Part shown: one piece after another, positions 28,760-38,105 of the stretch
How the letters are laid out: each line of letters opens with the position of its first letter
Numbering within the stretch: position 1 is the stretch's first letter
Origin: Chloroflexota bacterium
Lineage (GTDB): Bacteria > Chloroflexota > UBA6077 > JACCZL01
NCBI GenBank assembly: GCA_020850535.1
Contig: JADZEM010000123.1
Location: 124,001 to 188,000 of the forward strand
DNA: 64,000 nt
Direction: 5' to 3'
The notes under the pieces: model-generated
What the model saw: only the letters and a program-made list of their open reading frames with translations
Databases searched by the model: none
Told to the model about the DNA's origin: nothing
Position numbers and translations under genes: made by a program

Positions 28760-29701
28760 TCAGGCGGGGGCGGCCTCCAGGCGGCGTGCCAGAAACTCGA
28801 CGCTCTCCAGGCAGGCCCGCGCCACGGGCGTCAGTTGCGCGGCAGGGGCCGCGAGATCGGCCTGGGTGATGCCACGGTCGAAGACGTGCGGCGCGCCGGC
28901 CAGCGTGATGAGCCGCGCCGAGACGCCGGCCGCCGTCAACGCCGCTTCCATCAGCACGGACTGCTCGAACGGCACATCCGTATCCGCCGTGCCGTGCAGC
29001 AGGAGCGTTGGCGGCCAGTCGGCATCGACGTTCCGCAGCGGGAGCCACGGCCCGAACGCAGCGGGATCGGTCAGCGGGTGCGTGCCGGCCACGTGGGTCG
29101 GCCAGACGCCGCGCTGGCGGGTCCAGAGGTAGAAGCGCATCCGACGCTGCGACGCCGACGGCTCTGGCTCGGAGACGGGCGTCTGGCCGACACCGCTCCA
29201 CGCCTCCTCATCGGAGATCCGCGGCATCCGGTTGTAGAAGGGGTCCGGGCGGGCGTACCAGTCGCCGGTGATATCCCCGTACCCGTAGTATGAGACGATG
29301 GCCTGCGGACGCGGGCGAACGGTCCAGGCGGACATCAGGCTCAGGTAGCCACCGGCCGACAGCCCGACGACGCCGACGCGGCCAGGGTCCAACGCATGCG
29401 CACCGCCGTGGGCCTGCACCCAGCCGAAGGCATCCTGCACGTCCGTCAGGATCTCGGGCAGGCGCGTCTCCGGCGCGAGCCGGTAGTCGATGGCAGCAAC
29501 GGCCATCCTACGCCCGAGCAACGCCTCCAGAATGCCGCGCCGTTCGAGGATGGCCGTGCGGCTGAAGCCGATCAGCGCACCGCCGTGCAGCCAGACCACC
29601 ACCGGGAACGGCCCAGACCCGGCCGGACGGTACAGGTCGAGCTTGATGGCGAGATCGCCAACCTGCTTGTAGACCAGGGTCGTCGGTTCGGCGACGGTCA
29701 C
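28760..29701 (-). CDS. Alpha/beta-hydrolase esterase (HSL/BD-FAE type)
   Basis: 313-aa serine hydrolase. The frame reaches 29818. At the 5' end GAGGAGG ends 1 nt before ATG 29707 but 7 nt before GTG 29701, so I take the GTG. Oxyanion hole WLHGGA, nucleophile elbow GLSAGG, acidic residue in HGTADTDVPFE and catalytic His in GAPHVFDRG are all present, in the order expected of hormone-sensitive-lipase and carbohydrate-esterase-like hydrolases. No signal peptide is seen, so it acts in the cytoplasm. It is divergent from the SDR pair. The substrate is not known. Confidence 0.85.
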   Translation of the reverse strand: MTVAEPTTLVYKQVGDLAIKLDLYRPAGSGPFPVVVWLHGGALIGFSRTAILERRGILEALLGRRMAVAAIDYRLAPETRLPEILTDVQDAFGWVQAHGGAHALDPGRVGVVGLSAGGYLSLMSAWTVRPRPQAIVSYYGYGDITGDWYARPDPFYNRMPRISDEEAWSGVGQTPVSEPEPSASQRRMRFYLWTRQRGVWPTHVAGTHPLTDPAAFGPWLPLRNVDADWPPTLLLHGTADTDVPFEQSVLMEAALTAAGVSARLITLAGAPHVFDRGITQADLAAPAAQLTPVARACLESVEFLARRLEAAPA

Positions 29702-29929
29702 GGGCATGCCTCCTCGTTGGGCCGGATCATAGCAAGGGTTGAGGGAGTCGGTGTGCCCCCGGCTGGCCTGCCGCAGCCCGATGGGCAGCCTGCCCCGGAG
29801 TGTTCCTTCGCTGACCATCCGTCTGTCATCACCCGGACGGTCCTGGCAACCCTGCCCGCGCTATCCTCAACGAGACCAAGACAGGTGGCGTGGAGAGCTG
29901 CGCCGGCTGCTTGACGATGGAGGTGCGGC

Positions 29930-30820
29930 ATGGGCGCTCCTGGGAACCGGCACGAACCGCTCTTGAGCGCCGGGCGGGTCGCCATCATCACCGGGGCCTC
30001 GTCCGGGATCGGGGAGGCGTTCGCGAAGGCGCTCGGCGCACGCGGCCTGCGCCTGATCCTGACCGGCCGGGACGCCGCGCGCCTGGCGGCCGTCGCCGAG
30101 GAGATCGTCGCGACGCACAGCGTCGAGGTCGAGCAGGTGCTGGTGGATCTTGCCGCCCCCGACGGCCCGAGCCAGCTCAAGGCCGCCGTGGATGCCCTCG
30201 GCATCGAGCCGGACATCCTCGTCAACAACGCCGGCGCTGGCTACATCGGCACGTTCATCGAGCTGCCGCTCGACGGGCAGCTTGCCGCCATCCGCCTGAA
30301 CGTCGAAGCGCTGGTGACGCTGACCGGCCTGTTCCTGCCGGGCATGCTGGAGCGGGGCCAGGGCGGCATCATCAACACCTCATCGGCGGCCGGCCTGCAG
30401 CCGCTGCCGCACTACGCCATCTACGGCGCGACGAAGGCGTTCGTGAACAGCTTCACCCAGGCGCTCTGGGCGGAGGTCCGTGGGCGCGGCGTGCAGGTGG
30501 TTGCCGTCTGCCCGGGGCCAGTCGCCGATACGCGCTTTGGAGAGCGGGCGGGCGGCTCATCGCTGGACAAGTTTCCAGGACTGGCGGAAAGCCGCAAGAT
30601 ACCGCGCGAGCGCGTGGTGGAGGAGGCGCTCGCCGGCCTGGAGCGCAACGCCCCGCTGGTGGTGCCAGGATTGGCGAACCGGCTGCTGGCTGGCATTGCG
30701 TCGTTTGTGCCGCGCCGGGTGCAGCTGGTCGCCACCGAGTGGGTCTTCCGCCCGAAACAGGCCGGCGCCCCATCGGACACCCCCGGCGCCCCATCACACA
30801 CACAGGGACGGACCGCGTGA
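29930..30820 (+). CDS. Classical short-chain dehydrogenase (SDR), first of a tandem pair
   Basis: 296-aa SDR of the DltE/fatty-acyl-reductase-like group (also called sepiapterin-like). The start has GGAGG 7 nt upstream. Cofactor motif TGASSGIGE, structural NNAGAG, catalytic Ser in NTSSAAG and YGATK (Tyr and Lys) are intact; PGPV follows. The first Arg after the glycine motif suggests NADP(H). The last ~20 residues are a Pro/Thr/Ser-rich tail with a short duplicated GAPS-T unit. Its stop overlaps the GTG of the next SDR by GTGA. Confidence 0.88.
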   Translation: MGAPGNRHEPLLSAGRVAIITGASSGIGEAFAKALGARGLRLILTGRDAARLAAVAEEIVATHSVEVEQVLVDLAAPDGPSQLKAAVDALGIEPDILVNNAGAGYIGTFIELPLDGQLAAIRLNVEALVTLTGLFLPGMLERGQGGIINTSSAAGLQPLPHYAIYGATKAFVNSFTQALWAEVRGRGVQVVAVCPGPVADTRFGERAGGSSLDKFPGLAESRKIPRERVVEEALAGLERNAPLVVPGLANRLLAGIASFVPRRVQLVATEWVFRPKQAGAPSDTPGAPSHTQGRTA

Positions 30821-31638
30821 CGCTGCACATCGGGAAGGGCACACGCGCCATCGTGACCGGCGCGTCCTGGGGGATCGGCGAGACGTTCGCGGAGACGCTG
30901 GCAGCACGCGGCGCAGACGTGCTGCTGGTGGCACGGACGGAGGATCGCCTGCGCCAGCTTGCCGAGCGCCTGCGCGAACAGTACCGCGTGCGGGTCGAGA
31001 TCGTGGCCGTCGATCTGGCGGATCCGGACGGCCCCCGTCAGCTCTGCGAGCAGGCCGCCGCACGCGGCTTCGAGCCGAACCTGCTGGTGAACAACGCCGG
31101 GCTGGGGGTGCTCGGGCCATTCGCAGAGCTGCCCGTCGAGCAGGCGCGCGACATGGTCCGTCTGAACGTCCTGGCGCTGACGGACCTGACCTACCGTGTC
31201 CTGACCGGCATGCAGGCGCGCGGCGAGGGCGCCATCATCAACGTCGGCTCGGCGTCCGGGTTCCAGCCGCTGCCGAACTACGGCGTCTACGCCGCCACCA
31301 AGGCGTTCGTCATCAGCTTCACGGCGGCGCTCTGGGCCGAGAACCGCCAGCAGGGCATCCAGGTGGTGGCCGTCTGCCCGGGGCCGGTCGATGCCGGCGC
31401 GCCGGAGGATCGTGCCGCGAAGCGCCGCCTGCGGAAAAAGGTGACCCGCGAGCAGGTCGTCCTGCGCGCGCTCGACGCCCTCGACGCCGACGTACCGTTC
31501 GTGCTGGCAGGAGCGCCGCCCTGGGTGGCGCGGATGGCGCTTGGGCTGCTGCCACGCCGTGCCCGACTGCGCTTCACCGGCATGCTGATGCAGCGCTTCC
31601 CGGCGATGCTGACCGGGACACGCAGCCGCAGCGCGTAG
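30817..31638 (+). CDS. Classical short-chain dehydrogenase (SDR), second of a tandem pair
   Basis: 273-aa SDR, paralog of the gene just upstream and translationally coupled to it (GTGA overlap). The open frame runs far upstream, but the protein match begins at GTG 30817. TGASWGIGE, NNAGLG, Ser in NVGSASG and YAATK are present; both share a QPLPxYxxY stretch before the catalytic Tyr and WAExRxxGxQVVAVCPGPV after it. The pair probably arose by tandem duplication and may form a heterodimer. The substrate is unknown. Confidence 0.88.
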   Translation: MTLHIGKGTRAIVTGASWGIGETFAETLAARGADVLLVARTEDRLRQLAERLREQYRVRVEIVAVDLADPDGPRQLCEQAAARGFEPNLLVNNAGLGVLGPFAELPVEQARDMVRLNVLALTDLTYRVLTGMQARGEGAIINVGSASGFQPLPNYGVYAATKAFVISFTAALWAENRQQGIQVVAVCPGPVDAGAPEDRAAKRRLRKKVTREQVVLRALDALDADVPFVLAGAPPWVARMALGLLPRRARLRFTGMLMQRFPAMLTGTRSRSA

Positions 31639-31672
31639 CGGTCTGCCGCCCGGGGGTCTGCCGCCCGGGGTA
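31639..31672. repeat. Two 15-bp direct repeats
   Basis: GTCTGCCGCCCGGGG occurs twice in a row just past the stop of the second SDR, before the third SDR. This is a small GC-rich tract with no clear role. Confidence 0.5.
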
Positions 31673-31728
31673 CCATCTCTCACGGCAGACGGCTGCGTGA
31701 GGACGCGCACGGCTGTGGGAGGACGCTC

Positions 31729-32529
31729 ATGGATCTGGAGCTGCGGGGCAAGGTCGCCGTCGTCACCGGGGGGAGTCGCGGCATCGGCAAGGCCATCGCG
31801 CGGGAGCTGGCGCTCGAAGGCGCGGACATCGCCCTGGTGGCGCGCAACGCCGAGGCGCTCGAAGCGACGCGCCGAGAGCTGGAAGCCGAGAGCGGTCGAA
31901 CCGTCATCGGCGTGATCGGCAACACCTCGGATGACGACAGCGTCCGCGCGATGGCCCGCACGGTGCTGGACCGGTTCGGGCACGTGGACATCCTCATCAA
32001 CGCCGCCGCCAAGCCCGGCGGCCAGCAGCCCCCGCCCCGCCTCCACGAGATCGACACGGCGGCCTTCGACGACGAGCTGCACACCAAGGTGCTGGGTTAC
32101 CTGCGCTGCGCCCGCGAGTTCGTGCCCTCGATGAAAGAACGCGGCTGGGGGCGCATCGTCAACATCAGCGGGCTGGCGGCGCGCAGCACCGGCACGATCC
32201 TGGGCAGCATCCGCAACGTCTCGGTGGTGGCGCTGACCAAGAACCTCGCGGACGAGCTGGGGCCGCACGGGATCAACGTCACGGTGGTGCACCCTGGCAC
32301 GACACGCACCGAGAAGACGGTGGACGTGGTCGCGGCGCGCGCCGAGGCGACGGGCCAGACGCCTGAAGAGGTCGAGCGGCAGCTGGCGGCCGGCAACTCG
32401 ATTCGCCACCTGGTGGATTCCCAGGAGGTGGCCTACGTGGTGACGTTCCTCTGCTCGCCAAAGTCCATCGCGATCAACGGCGACGTGATCGCGGCCGGCG
32501 GCGGCGCGCCCCGCGCCATCCACTACTGA
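31729..32529 (+). CDS. Atypical SDR without the catalytic Tyr-Lys pair
   Basis: 266-aa SDR-fold protein. Cofactor motif TGGSRGIGK and catalytic-position Ser147 (NISG) are kept. Aligning from the ALTKNLADEL helix, the positions of the catalytic Tyr and Lys are Gly159 and Asn163. I recall related actinobacterial proteins with the same GSxRN motif before VALTKNLADELGP, so this looks like a stable subgroup and not a fresh mutation. It may bind cofactor without standard reductase chemistry, or use another acid. It follows the SDR pair after 90 nt. Confidence 0.82.
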   Translation: MDLELRGKVAVVTGGSRGIGKAIARELALEGADIALVARNAEALEATRRELEAESGRTVIGVIGNTSDDDSVRAMARTVLDRFGHVDILINAAAKPGGQQPPPRLHEIDTAAFDDELHTKVLGYLRCAREFVPSMKERGWGRIVNISGLAARSTGTILGSIRNVSVVALTKNLADELGPHGINVTVVHPGTTRTEKTVDVVAARAEATGQTPEEVERQLAAGNSIRHLVDSQEVAYVVTFLCSPKSIAINGDVIAAGGGAPRAIHY

Positions 32530-32745
32530 GGCCATCCACGCCTGACCCCGGCCACCCGGGCGTGCTCGCCCGTCTGCCCCTACACCAGAACCACGGTGGA
32601 ATCCGCCCGGTGAGCATCCGGGGTAACCTCACCCCCCGCTCGTTGCCGCCGTCTCAGATGAGCCGTACACTCAGGTCACAGGGCACGGCGTGGCGCGCAC
32701 ACCGCCGCCACGCCGTTCTGCCACGCCGTTCTGGAGAGTCCCACG

Positions 32746-33909
32746 GTGGCCGATCACGGCACGCTTGATGTCCTGCTGCGGGCAGCCCGCGCACAGGTCG
32801 GCATCTCGCAGGCCGAGCTGGCGCACCGTGCCGGCGTCACCCGGCAGGCCGTGAACGCTATCGAGGCCGGCAAGGCCGCCCCGACCATGCCCGTCGCCCT
32901 GCGGCTGGCACGCGTCCTCGGCCGACGCGTGGACGACCTCTTCCGCCTCGTGGACGAGCTGCCGAGCGTCAGCGCTGAGCTGCTGGCCTCGGACGACCTT
33001 GCCGCCGGCGAGGCGGTGCGGGTCCAGGTCGCCAACATCGGCGGACGGATCGTCGCCCGGCCGCTGACCGGCCCGGCCGGCGTCGCGCTGACGCTCCCGC
33101 GCGCCAACGGCATCGCGCGGCCAGTCTCAGGCCCGCACCCAGGGGAGCCGGCCGCCACGGCTGGCCGCCACCCCGTCCGCGTCGAGCTGTTCGCCGATCC
33201 AGACCATCTCGACAGCACGCTGGTCGCCGTGGGCTGCGATCCGGCCACCAGCCTGCTGGCCGAGCATCTGCGCCGCCGCCACCCCACCATGGAGCTGGCA
33301 TGGCAGGGCGGCAACAGCCTTCAGGCCCTGGAAGCCGTCAGCAGGGGCGAGGCGCATCTCGCCGGCACGCACCTGCTCGATCCCGAGACCGGCGTCTACA
33401 ACGTGCCGTTCGCTCGGCGGCTGCTGGGCGCTGACGTGCGGCTGGTCACCTTCGCGGTCTGGCAGCAGGGGCTGATGCTGGCCCCCGGCAACCCCCTCGG
33501 CATCCAGCACGTCGGCGAGCTGGCAGCACCCGGCCGGCGCATCGCCAACCGCGAGCCGGGCAGCGGCGCGCGCGCCCTCCTCGACGCCGAGATCGCCCGC
33601 GCCGGACTTCAGCCCGCCCAGCTTCCGGGCTACGCCACCGTCGTTCGCAGCCACCTTGCCGCCGCCGAAGCGGTCGCCGCCGGCCTCGCCGATGCTGCCG
33701 TTGGCGTGCGCGCCGCCGCCCAGGCGCTCAGGTTGGCGTTCCTGCCGCTGGCCGACGAGCGCTACGACCTCGCCATCCCCGCGCGCTTCTTCGAGCTGGC
33801 CCCCGTCCAGGCCTTGCTGGAGACGCTGACCAGCCCGCTGTTCCGCCTCGAAGTCGAAGCGCTCGGCGGCTACGACGTCACCCCGATGGGCACGCTGGTC
33901 GCCGCCTGA
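32746..33909 (+). CDS. XRE-type regulator with a PBP-like (molybdate-binding type) C-terminal domain
   Basis: 387-aa transcription factor. The GTG start at 32746 has GGAGAG 8 nt upstream. The N-terminal helix-turn-helix (about 5-60) has GISQAELAHRAGVTRQAVNAIE, here given by its key residues QAELAHRAGV and RQAVNAIEAGK. The C-terminal half (about 150-375) is the periplasmic-binding-protein-like domain PF12727/COG1910 (VAVGCDPATSLLAEHL, GTHLLDPETG, NREPGSGARALLD). Family members usually sense molybdate or a small organic ligand. No molybdenum genes are adjacent, so target and ligand are unknown. Confidence 0.88.
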   Translation: MADHGTLDVLLRAARAQVGISQAELAHRAGVTRQAVNAIEAGKAAPTMPVALRLARVLGRRVDDLFRLVDELPSVSAELLASDDLAAGEAVRVQVANIGGRIVARPLTGPAGVALTLPRANGIARPVSGPHPGEPAATAGRHPVRVELFADPDHLDSTLVAVGCDPATSLLAEHLRRRHPTMELAWQGGNSLQALEAVSRGEAHLAGTHLLDPETGVYNVPFARRLLGADVRLVTFAVWQQGLMLAPGNPLGIQHVGELAAPGRRIANREPGSGARALLDAEIARAGLQPAQLPGYATVVRSHLAAAEAVAAGLADAAVGVRAAAQALRLAFLPLADERYDLAIPARFFELAPVQALLETLTSPLFRLEVEALGGYDVTPMGTLVAA

Positions 33910-34016
33910 CGCAGACGCCTGCTGGCGTTTGCCGCGGCGGGTACGTCCTCCGCATCGCAGCCCGCACGATCTCCTCCTCAACGGCATGGGGGGGCGAGGG
34001 CCTCGCTCTTGACCCA

Positions 34017-34058
34017 TTCTGTCAACATGTCAATGCTGTCGGAGGGGTATCCCCCGCC
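34017..34058. repeat. 42-bp dispersed element, copy 1
   Basis: TTCTGTCAACATGTCAATG, then CTGTCGGAGGGGTATCCCCC, then GCC. The reverse complement of 48389-48431 matches it at nearly every base. It contains repeated TGTC words, and GGGG-TAT-CCCC makes a small hairpin. It lies between the convergent HTH-PBP regulator and RND1. Confidence 0.7.
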
Positions 34059-34087
34059 CGCCGCCTCGGGCAGGGGCCATGTCGATC

Positions 34088-37000
34088 CTACGCCAGCGCC
34101 GGCCGCCGCCGTCGCCGCGCCCGCTGGAACGTTCGCAGCCGGTCGTCTACCCGTTCCTCCAGCGAGGCCGCCCCGCCAGCCACCGGCAGCGGCTGCTCGT
34201 GGCGGATCGGGTGCGGCTGCCGCCAGCCGCGCGGACGCCACCGCACCGCCCGACTCGTCACCTGCGCGAGGCTGTCGAAGTAGGTGTAGGCCACCGGCAC
34301 GTACAGCAGTGAGAGCAGCGTGCTCGTCGCCATGCCGCCCACCAGCACCGCTGCCAGCGGCGCGCGCCCGGACGAGTTCTCGCTCAGGCCAGCCGCCACC
34401 GGCAGCATGCTGAAGATCAGCACCGCCGAGGTCATCAGGATCGGGCGCAGGCGATGCGGCCCGGCCTCCTCCAGGGCTTGCTCGCGGGTGTGCCCGTCCC
34501 GCCGCAGATCGTTGGCGCGGTCCACCAGCAAGATCGCGTTCTTCCCCACCAGCCCGAACAGCGCGATGATCCCGATGAAGCTCGCCACGTTCAGCGTCTG
34601 CCCGAACAGCAGCAGGCCCAGGAACGCCCCCACCGACGCCAGCGGCAGCGCCGTCAGGATCAGGACCGGCTGCAGCCAGCTCTCGTAGAGCACCGTCAGC
34701 ACGAGGTACATCAGCACGATCGACGCCGCGATGCCCAGGATCAGCGCCGTGAACGAGTTCTGCTGCTCCTCACCCGTGCCCGCCAGCTCCCAGCGCATGC
34801 CGCTCGGCAACGGCGTCACGTTCATCACCTTCGTGGCCTCTTCGGTCGCCTGCCCCAGCGGCACGCCCAGCGGCTCCGCCCCCAGCGTTGCCACCCGCTG
34901 ACGATCCACCCGCGTGATGGTCGTCGGCTTCTGCTGGCGCTCCAGGTGTGCCACCTGTTGCAGCGTCAGCATGCGGTCACCCCGCTGGATCAGCGGCAGG
35001 TTCTCCAGCGCCCCGGCCTGGTTGCGGACGGCCGCCGGCAGCGTCACCCGGACGTCGCGCTCCTTGCCGGTCGGCTCGGCCCACTTCGCAACCGTCGCCC
35101 CCTGGTAGGCCACCCGCACCGACGTGCCGATCTGCTGCGCCGTGATCCCCAGGTCGCGCAGGCGCGGGAGATCCGGCCGAATGGTGATCTCCTCCGCCGA
35201 CGACAGGCTGTTCGTCACGTCCGCCAGCTCCGGCAACGCGCTGAGCGCGGTCTTCGCCGACTCGGCAGCCTGCCCGAGCTGATCCAGGTTATCCCCGAAG
35301 ACCCGGATCTGGACCGGCTGGCCGCTCGGCCCGCCCTCCGAGTTGCGCCGCGCCTGCATCTCGGGGACGATCTGCTCGCCGCCGGTGATGGCCGCCCGCG
35401 CGATCTCCTGACCCGTCCGCGTGCGGGTGCTCGGCTTGCCCACGTCGAGCGTCACCTGGATCTGGCGCGGGTTCCCCTGCGCCCCGATCTGCACGTAGGC
35501 CGAGTGGATCTCCGGGAACCGCTCCTTGTCGAGCAGCAGCATCTCCCAGCGGCGGGCCGCCCGGTCCGTCGCCTCGACGGCTGTGCCGGCCGGCAGCTCG
35601 CCCACCACGCTCTGGGTGTCCATGTCCCCTTCAGGCACGAACTCGCTGCCCAGGTTGGCGACGATCAGCCAGTTGGAGGCGAACACCAGCAGCGCCCCGA
35701 CGATGACGACGGGCCGGTGCCGCAGCGACCAGTGCAGAACCACCCGGTACGCTGACTCCAGCCGCCGATAGCCCGGCTCGAAGAGGCGCGCGAAGCGGCC
35801 CAGCAGGTTGGGCTTGCCGCCCTCCTGGTGCCCCGACTTCAGCCAGCGCGAGGCGATCAGCGGCGTCAGCGTGAAGCTCACCAGCAGCGAGGCCAGCGTC
35901 GCCGCCACCATCACGATGGCGAAGGCGCGCAAGAACGCCCCGGTGATGCCGCTGATGAAGATGATCGGCCCCCAGACCGCCACGTCCACCAGGGTGATCG
36001 CGATGGCTGCCATGCCGATCTCGGAGCGGCCGTCGATGGCCGCCGTCCTCGGCTCCTCGCCGCGCTCCAGGTGGCTGAAGATGTTCTCCAGCACCACGAT
36101 CGAGTCGTCCACCAGCACGCCGATAGCCGTCGTCAGGCCGATCAGCGACATACCGTTGAGCGTCTGCCCCGTCAGCTTCATCACGATCAGCGCCACCAGC
36201 AGCGAGGTCGGGATCGCCAGCATGACGATGATGGTGCTGCGGACGCTGTGCAGGAAGAAGAACAGCACGATCCCCGTGATCAGACAGGCCAGCTCCAGCT
36301 CGTGCTGGACCTCGGCCACCGTCTCGCGCACGTACTTGCTCTGGTCGATAACCAGCTCCAGCCCGAAGCCCCGCGGCATCGTGCTGTTGATCTTCTCGAC
36401 CTGCGGGATGACGGCATCGGCCACCTGGGTGATGTTCGCGCTGGACTGCTTGTAGACCAGCAAGCCGGCCGAGGCCTGCCCGTTCAGCCGCAGGATCGTG
36501 TCCGACTCCTTGCCGCCCATGAAGATGTTCGCCACGTCGCGGAGCTGGATCACGCCGCCGCCCGGGGTGTTCAACGGAACCCCCTGGAGCGTGGCGAGAT
36601 CGCCGCCGCGCGTGTCGAGCCGCAGCGAGGTGCTCTGCGTGTTGGCCCCGCTGCCCGTCTTCATCTGGCCGCCGGACGTCGCCAGATACTGCTGCTGGAC
36701 GGCCGTCGTCACGTCGGCGATAGTCAGGCCAAAGGCACGCAGGCGCTCCGGCTGCACCTCGACCTGCACCTCAGGCTCGCGCCCCCCGACGACGGTCACC
36801 CGCCCGACGCCCGGCACGCCTTCCAGGCGCGGCCGGACCACGTCGTTGGCGATCTGGTACAGCTGAACCGGGTCGGCCTCGCCCGTGCTGGTCACGGCAA
36901 GGTTCACGATGGGAATGTCGTTGAAGTCGAGCTTCGAGTAGCTCGGCTCCTCGACCTCGGAGGGGAGGTCTCGGCGGGCGCTGCTGACCTTCTGCTGCAC

Positions 37001-37321
37001 GTCCGAGGCGGCGATATCGACGTTCACGCCCTCCTCAAACTCGATGGTGATCTGCGAGAGGCTCACCTGCGAGTTGGAGGTCATCGTCTTGATGCCGCCC
37101 AGCGAGGAGATCGAGTCCTCGAGCGGGCGCGTCACCTGCTCCTCGACGGTCTGGGCGCTGGCGCCCGGGTAGACCGCCGTGACGGTCACGAACGGCAGGT
37201 TCAGCTCAGGGTTGTTCTCTAACCCCAGGCTGAAATAGCTCATCGCGCCAAAGAGCGTGAGCGCGAGCGTGACTGTCAACGCCACCACGGGGCGGTAGAC
37301 AGCCAGGCTGGTCAGTTTCAT
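34088..37321 (-). CDS. AcrB-like RND efflux transporter, RND1
   Basis: 1077-aa inner-membrane RND pump with twelve membrane helices and two large loops. N-terminal box RPVVALTVTLALTLFGAMSY and LGLENNPELNLP are typical. The helix 4 proton relay carries GVLVDDSIVVLENIF (two Asp), with AIDGRSEIGMAA and GKNAILLVD later. It is the size of AcrB/MexB but no membrane-fusion or TolC-type gene is nearby, which fits a pump working alone or with a distant partner. The C-terminal ~50 residues form a Pro/Arg-rich tail that shares PLPV-GGA with RND2. It is an obvious paralog of the pump at 42870-46205. Confidence 0.93.
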   Translation of the reverse strand: MKLTSLAVYRPVVALTVTLALTLFGAMSYFSLGLENNPELNLPFVTVTAVYPGASAQTVEEQVTRPLEDSISSLGGIKTMTSNSQVSLSQITIEFEEGVNVDIAASDVQQKVSSARRDLPSEVEEPSYSKLDFNDIPIVNLAVTSTGEADPVQLYQIANDVVRPRLEGVPGVGRVTVVGGREPEVQVEVQPERLRAFGLTIADVTTAVQQQYLATSGGQMKTGSGANTQSTSLRLDTRGGDLATLQGVPLNTPGGGVIQLRDVANIFMGGKESDTILRLNGQASAGLLVYKQSSANITQVADAVIPQVEKINSTMPRGFGLELVIDQSKYVRETVAEVQHELELACLITGIVLFFFLHSVRSTIIVMLAIPTSLLVALIVMKLTGQTLNGMSLIGLTTAIGVLVDDSIVVLENIFSHLERGEEPRTAAIDGRSEIGMAAIAITLVDVAVWGPIIFISGITGAFLRAFAIVMVAATLASLLVSFTLTPLIASRWLKSGHQEGGKPNLLGRFARLFEPGYRRLESAYRVVLHWSLRHRPVVIVGALLVFASNWLIVANLGSEFVPEGDMDTQSVVGELPAGTAVEATDRAARRWEMLLLDKERFPEIHSAYVQIGAQGNPRQIQVTLDVGKPSTRTRTGQEIARAAITGGEQIVPEMQARRNSEGGPSGQPVQIRVFGDNLDQLGQAAESAKTALSALPELADVTNSLSSAEEITIRPDLPRLRDLGITAQQIGTSVRVAYQGATVAKWAEPTGKERDVRVTLPAAVRNQAGALENLPLIQRGDRMLTLQQVAHLERQQKPTTITRVDRQRVATLGAEPLGVPLGQATEEATKVMNVTPLPSGMRWELAGTGEEQQNSFTALILGIAASIVLMYLVLTVLYESWLQPVLILTALPLASVGAFLGLLLFGQTLNVASFIGIIALFGLVGKNAILLVDRANDLRRDGHTREQALEEAGPHRLRPILMTSAVLIFSMLPVAAGLSENSSGRAPLAAVLVGGMATSTLLSLLYVPVAYTYFDSLAQVTSRAVRWRPRGWRQPHPIRHEQPLPVAGGAASLEERVDDRLRTFQRARRRRRPALA

Positions 37322-38105
37322 CTGCCCTGTCCCTCTCCCAGCGGAACGGCCCGGCCGAGCATCTCGACCGGGCCGCCCACGTCACCATCGATGTCGGGCT
37401 GCGAACGTTACGGTCTCACGATAAGACGGAGCGCGCGGCTGTTCTGTTGCACCCGAAACACCTCCGCTGCGAGGCCTCCGACACCTCTGCTACGCCAGCA
37501 TGCAACCTGGACGCCCGAACGGACAGCCGCCAACCGTCCACTGGACCTTGCCCGCTGGACCCGACCGCCCTGCGCCGTGGGCGCCCCCCCGCGATCGATC
37601 GTCCTGCGACCCGATCCTGCCCGCCAGCATGTCGCCTGCCCTCACTGACCCAGAACCGCACTGGGGCTGCCCGCGATTCCCATACGAACACGCGTTCGGG
37701 CGATCATAGTCTGAGACGGGTGGTGCATGTACACAGGCCTCGGCGCAAACGCACGAAGTCGTCGCTTTGCGCGTCGTGCGCTGCAACTGCGCCAGCCAGG
37801 CACCCGCTCCCCGTCTCGTTCTCGTGAGACGGCCGTCGCTGCGCCGCCAGCCCACCGTCATCGCCTGCGACGTGGCTCGGCAGCCGGGTACATCGGCAGG
37901 GGGACGCTGCCGCCCGCCAGCCGCGCTGCCTGCCACAGTATGGGGTACCACGGCATGGGGTACCATTGTCCAGAAGCACGTCGCCGACGCGCCCAGGAAG
38001 CCTCCACAGTATACGTTGTACGGAATTCTGGATCAAGCGCGGGCGCGGCGCGTTCATCCTGTTGACAGCCTGCTCCCTGCTGCCGTTCCTTGTGAGGCCC
38101 TGCTG
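37322..38105. other. 784-bp spacer without a convincing gene
   Basis: Open frames here have poor codon use and no family match. Two near-identical words, TATGGGGTACCA (37939-37950) and CATGGGGTACCA (37954-37965), stand 15 bp apart. CCACAGTATACGTTGTAC near 38004-38021 could be a promoter of the DUF983 gene. I see no RNA gene. Confidence 0.55.

Noticed and set aside
30421-32535. Minus-strand open frame of 704 codons over the SDR genes
   Set aside because: The plus-strand SDR genes have complete motifs; this frame has none.
34088-37321. Complete tripartite efflux operon
   Set aside because: No membrane-fusion or TolC-like gene exists on either side; only the pump is present.
37322-38105. Small genes or an RNA in the 784-bp spacer
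   Set aside because: Open frames lack ribosome sites and family motifs, and no tRNA or riboswitch fold was recognisable by eye.
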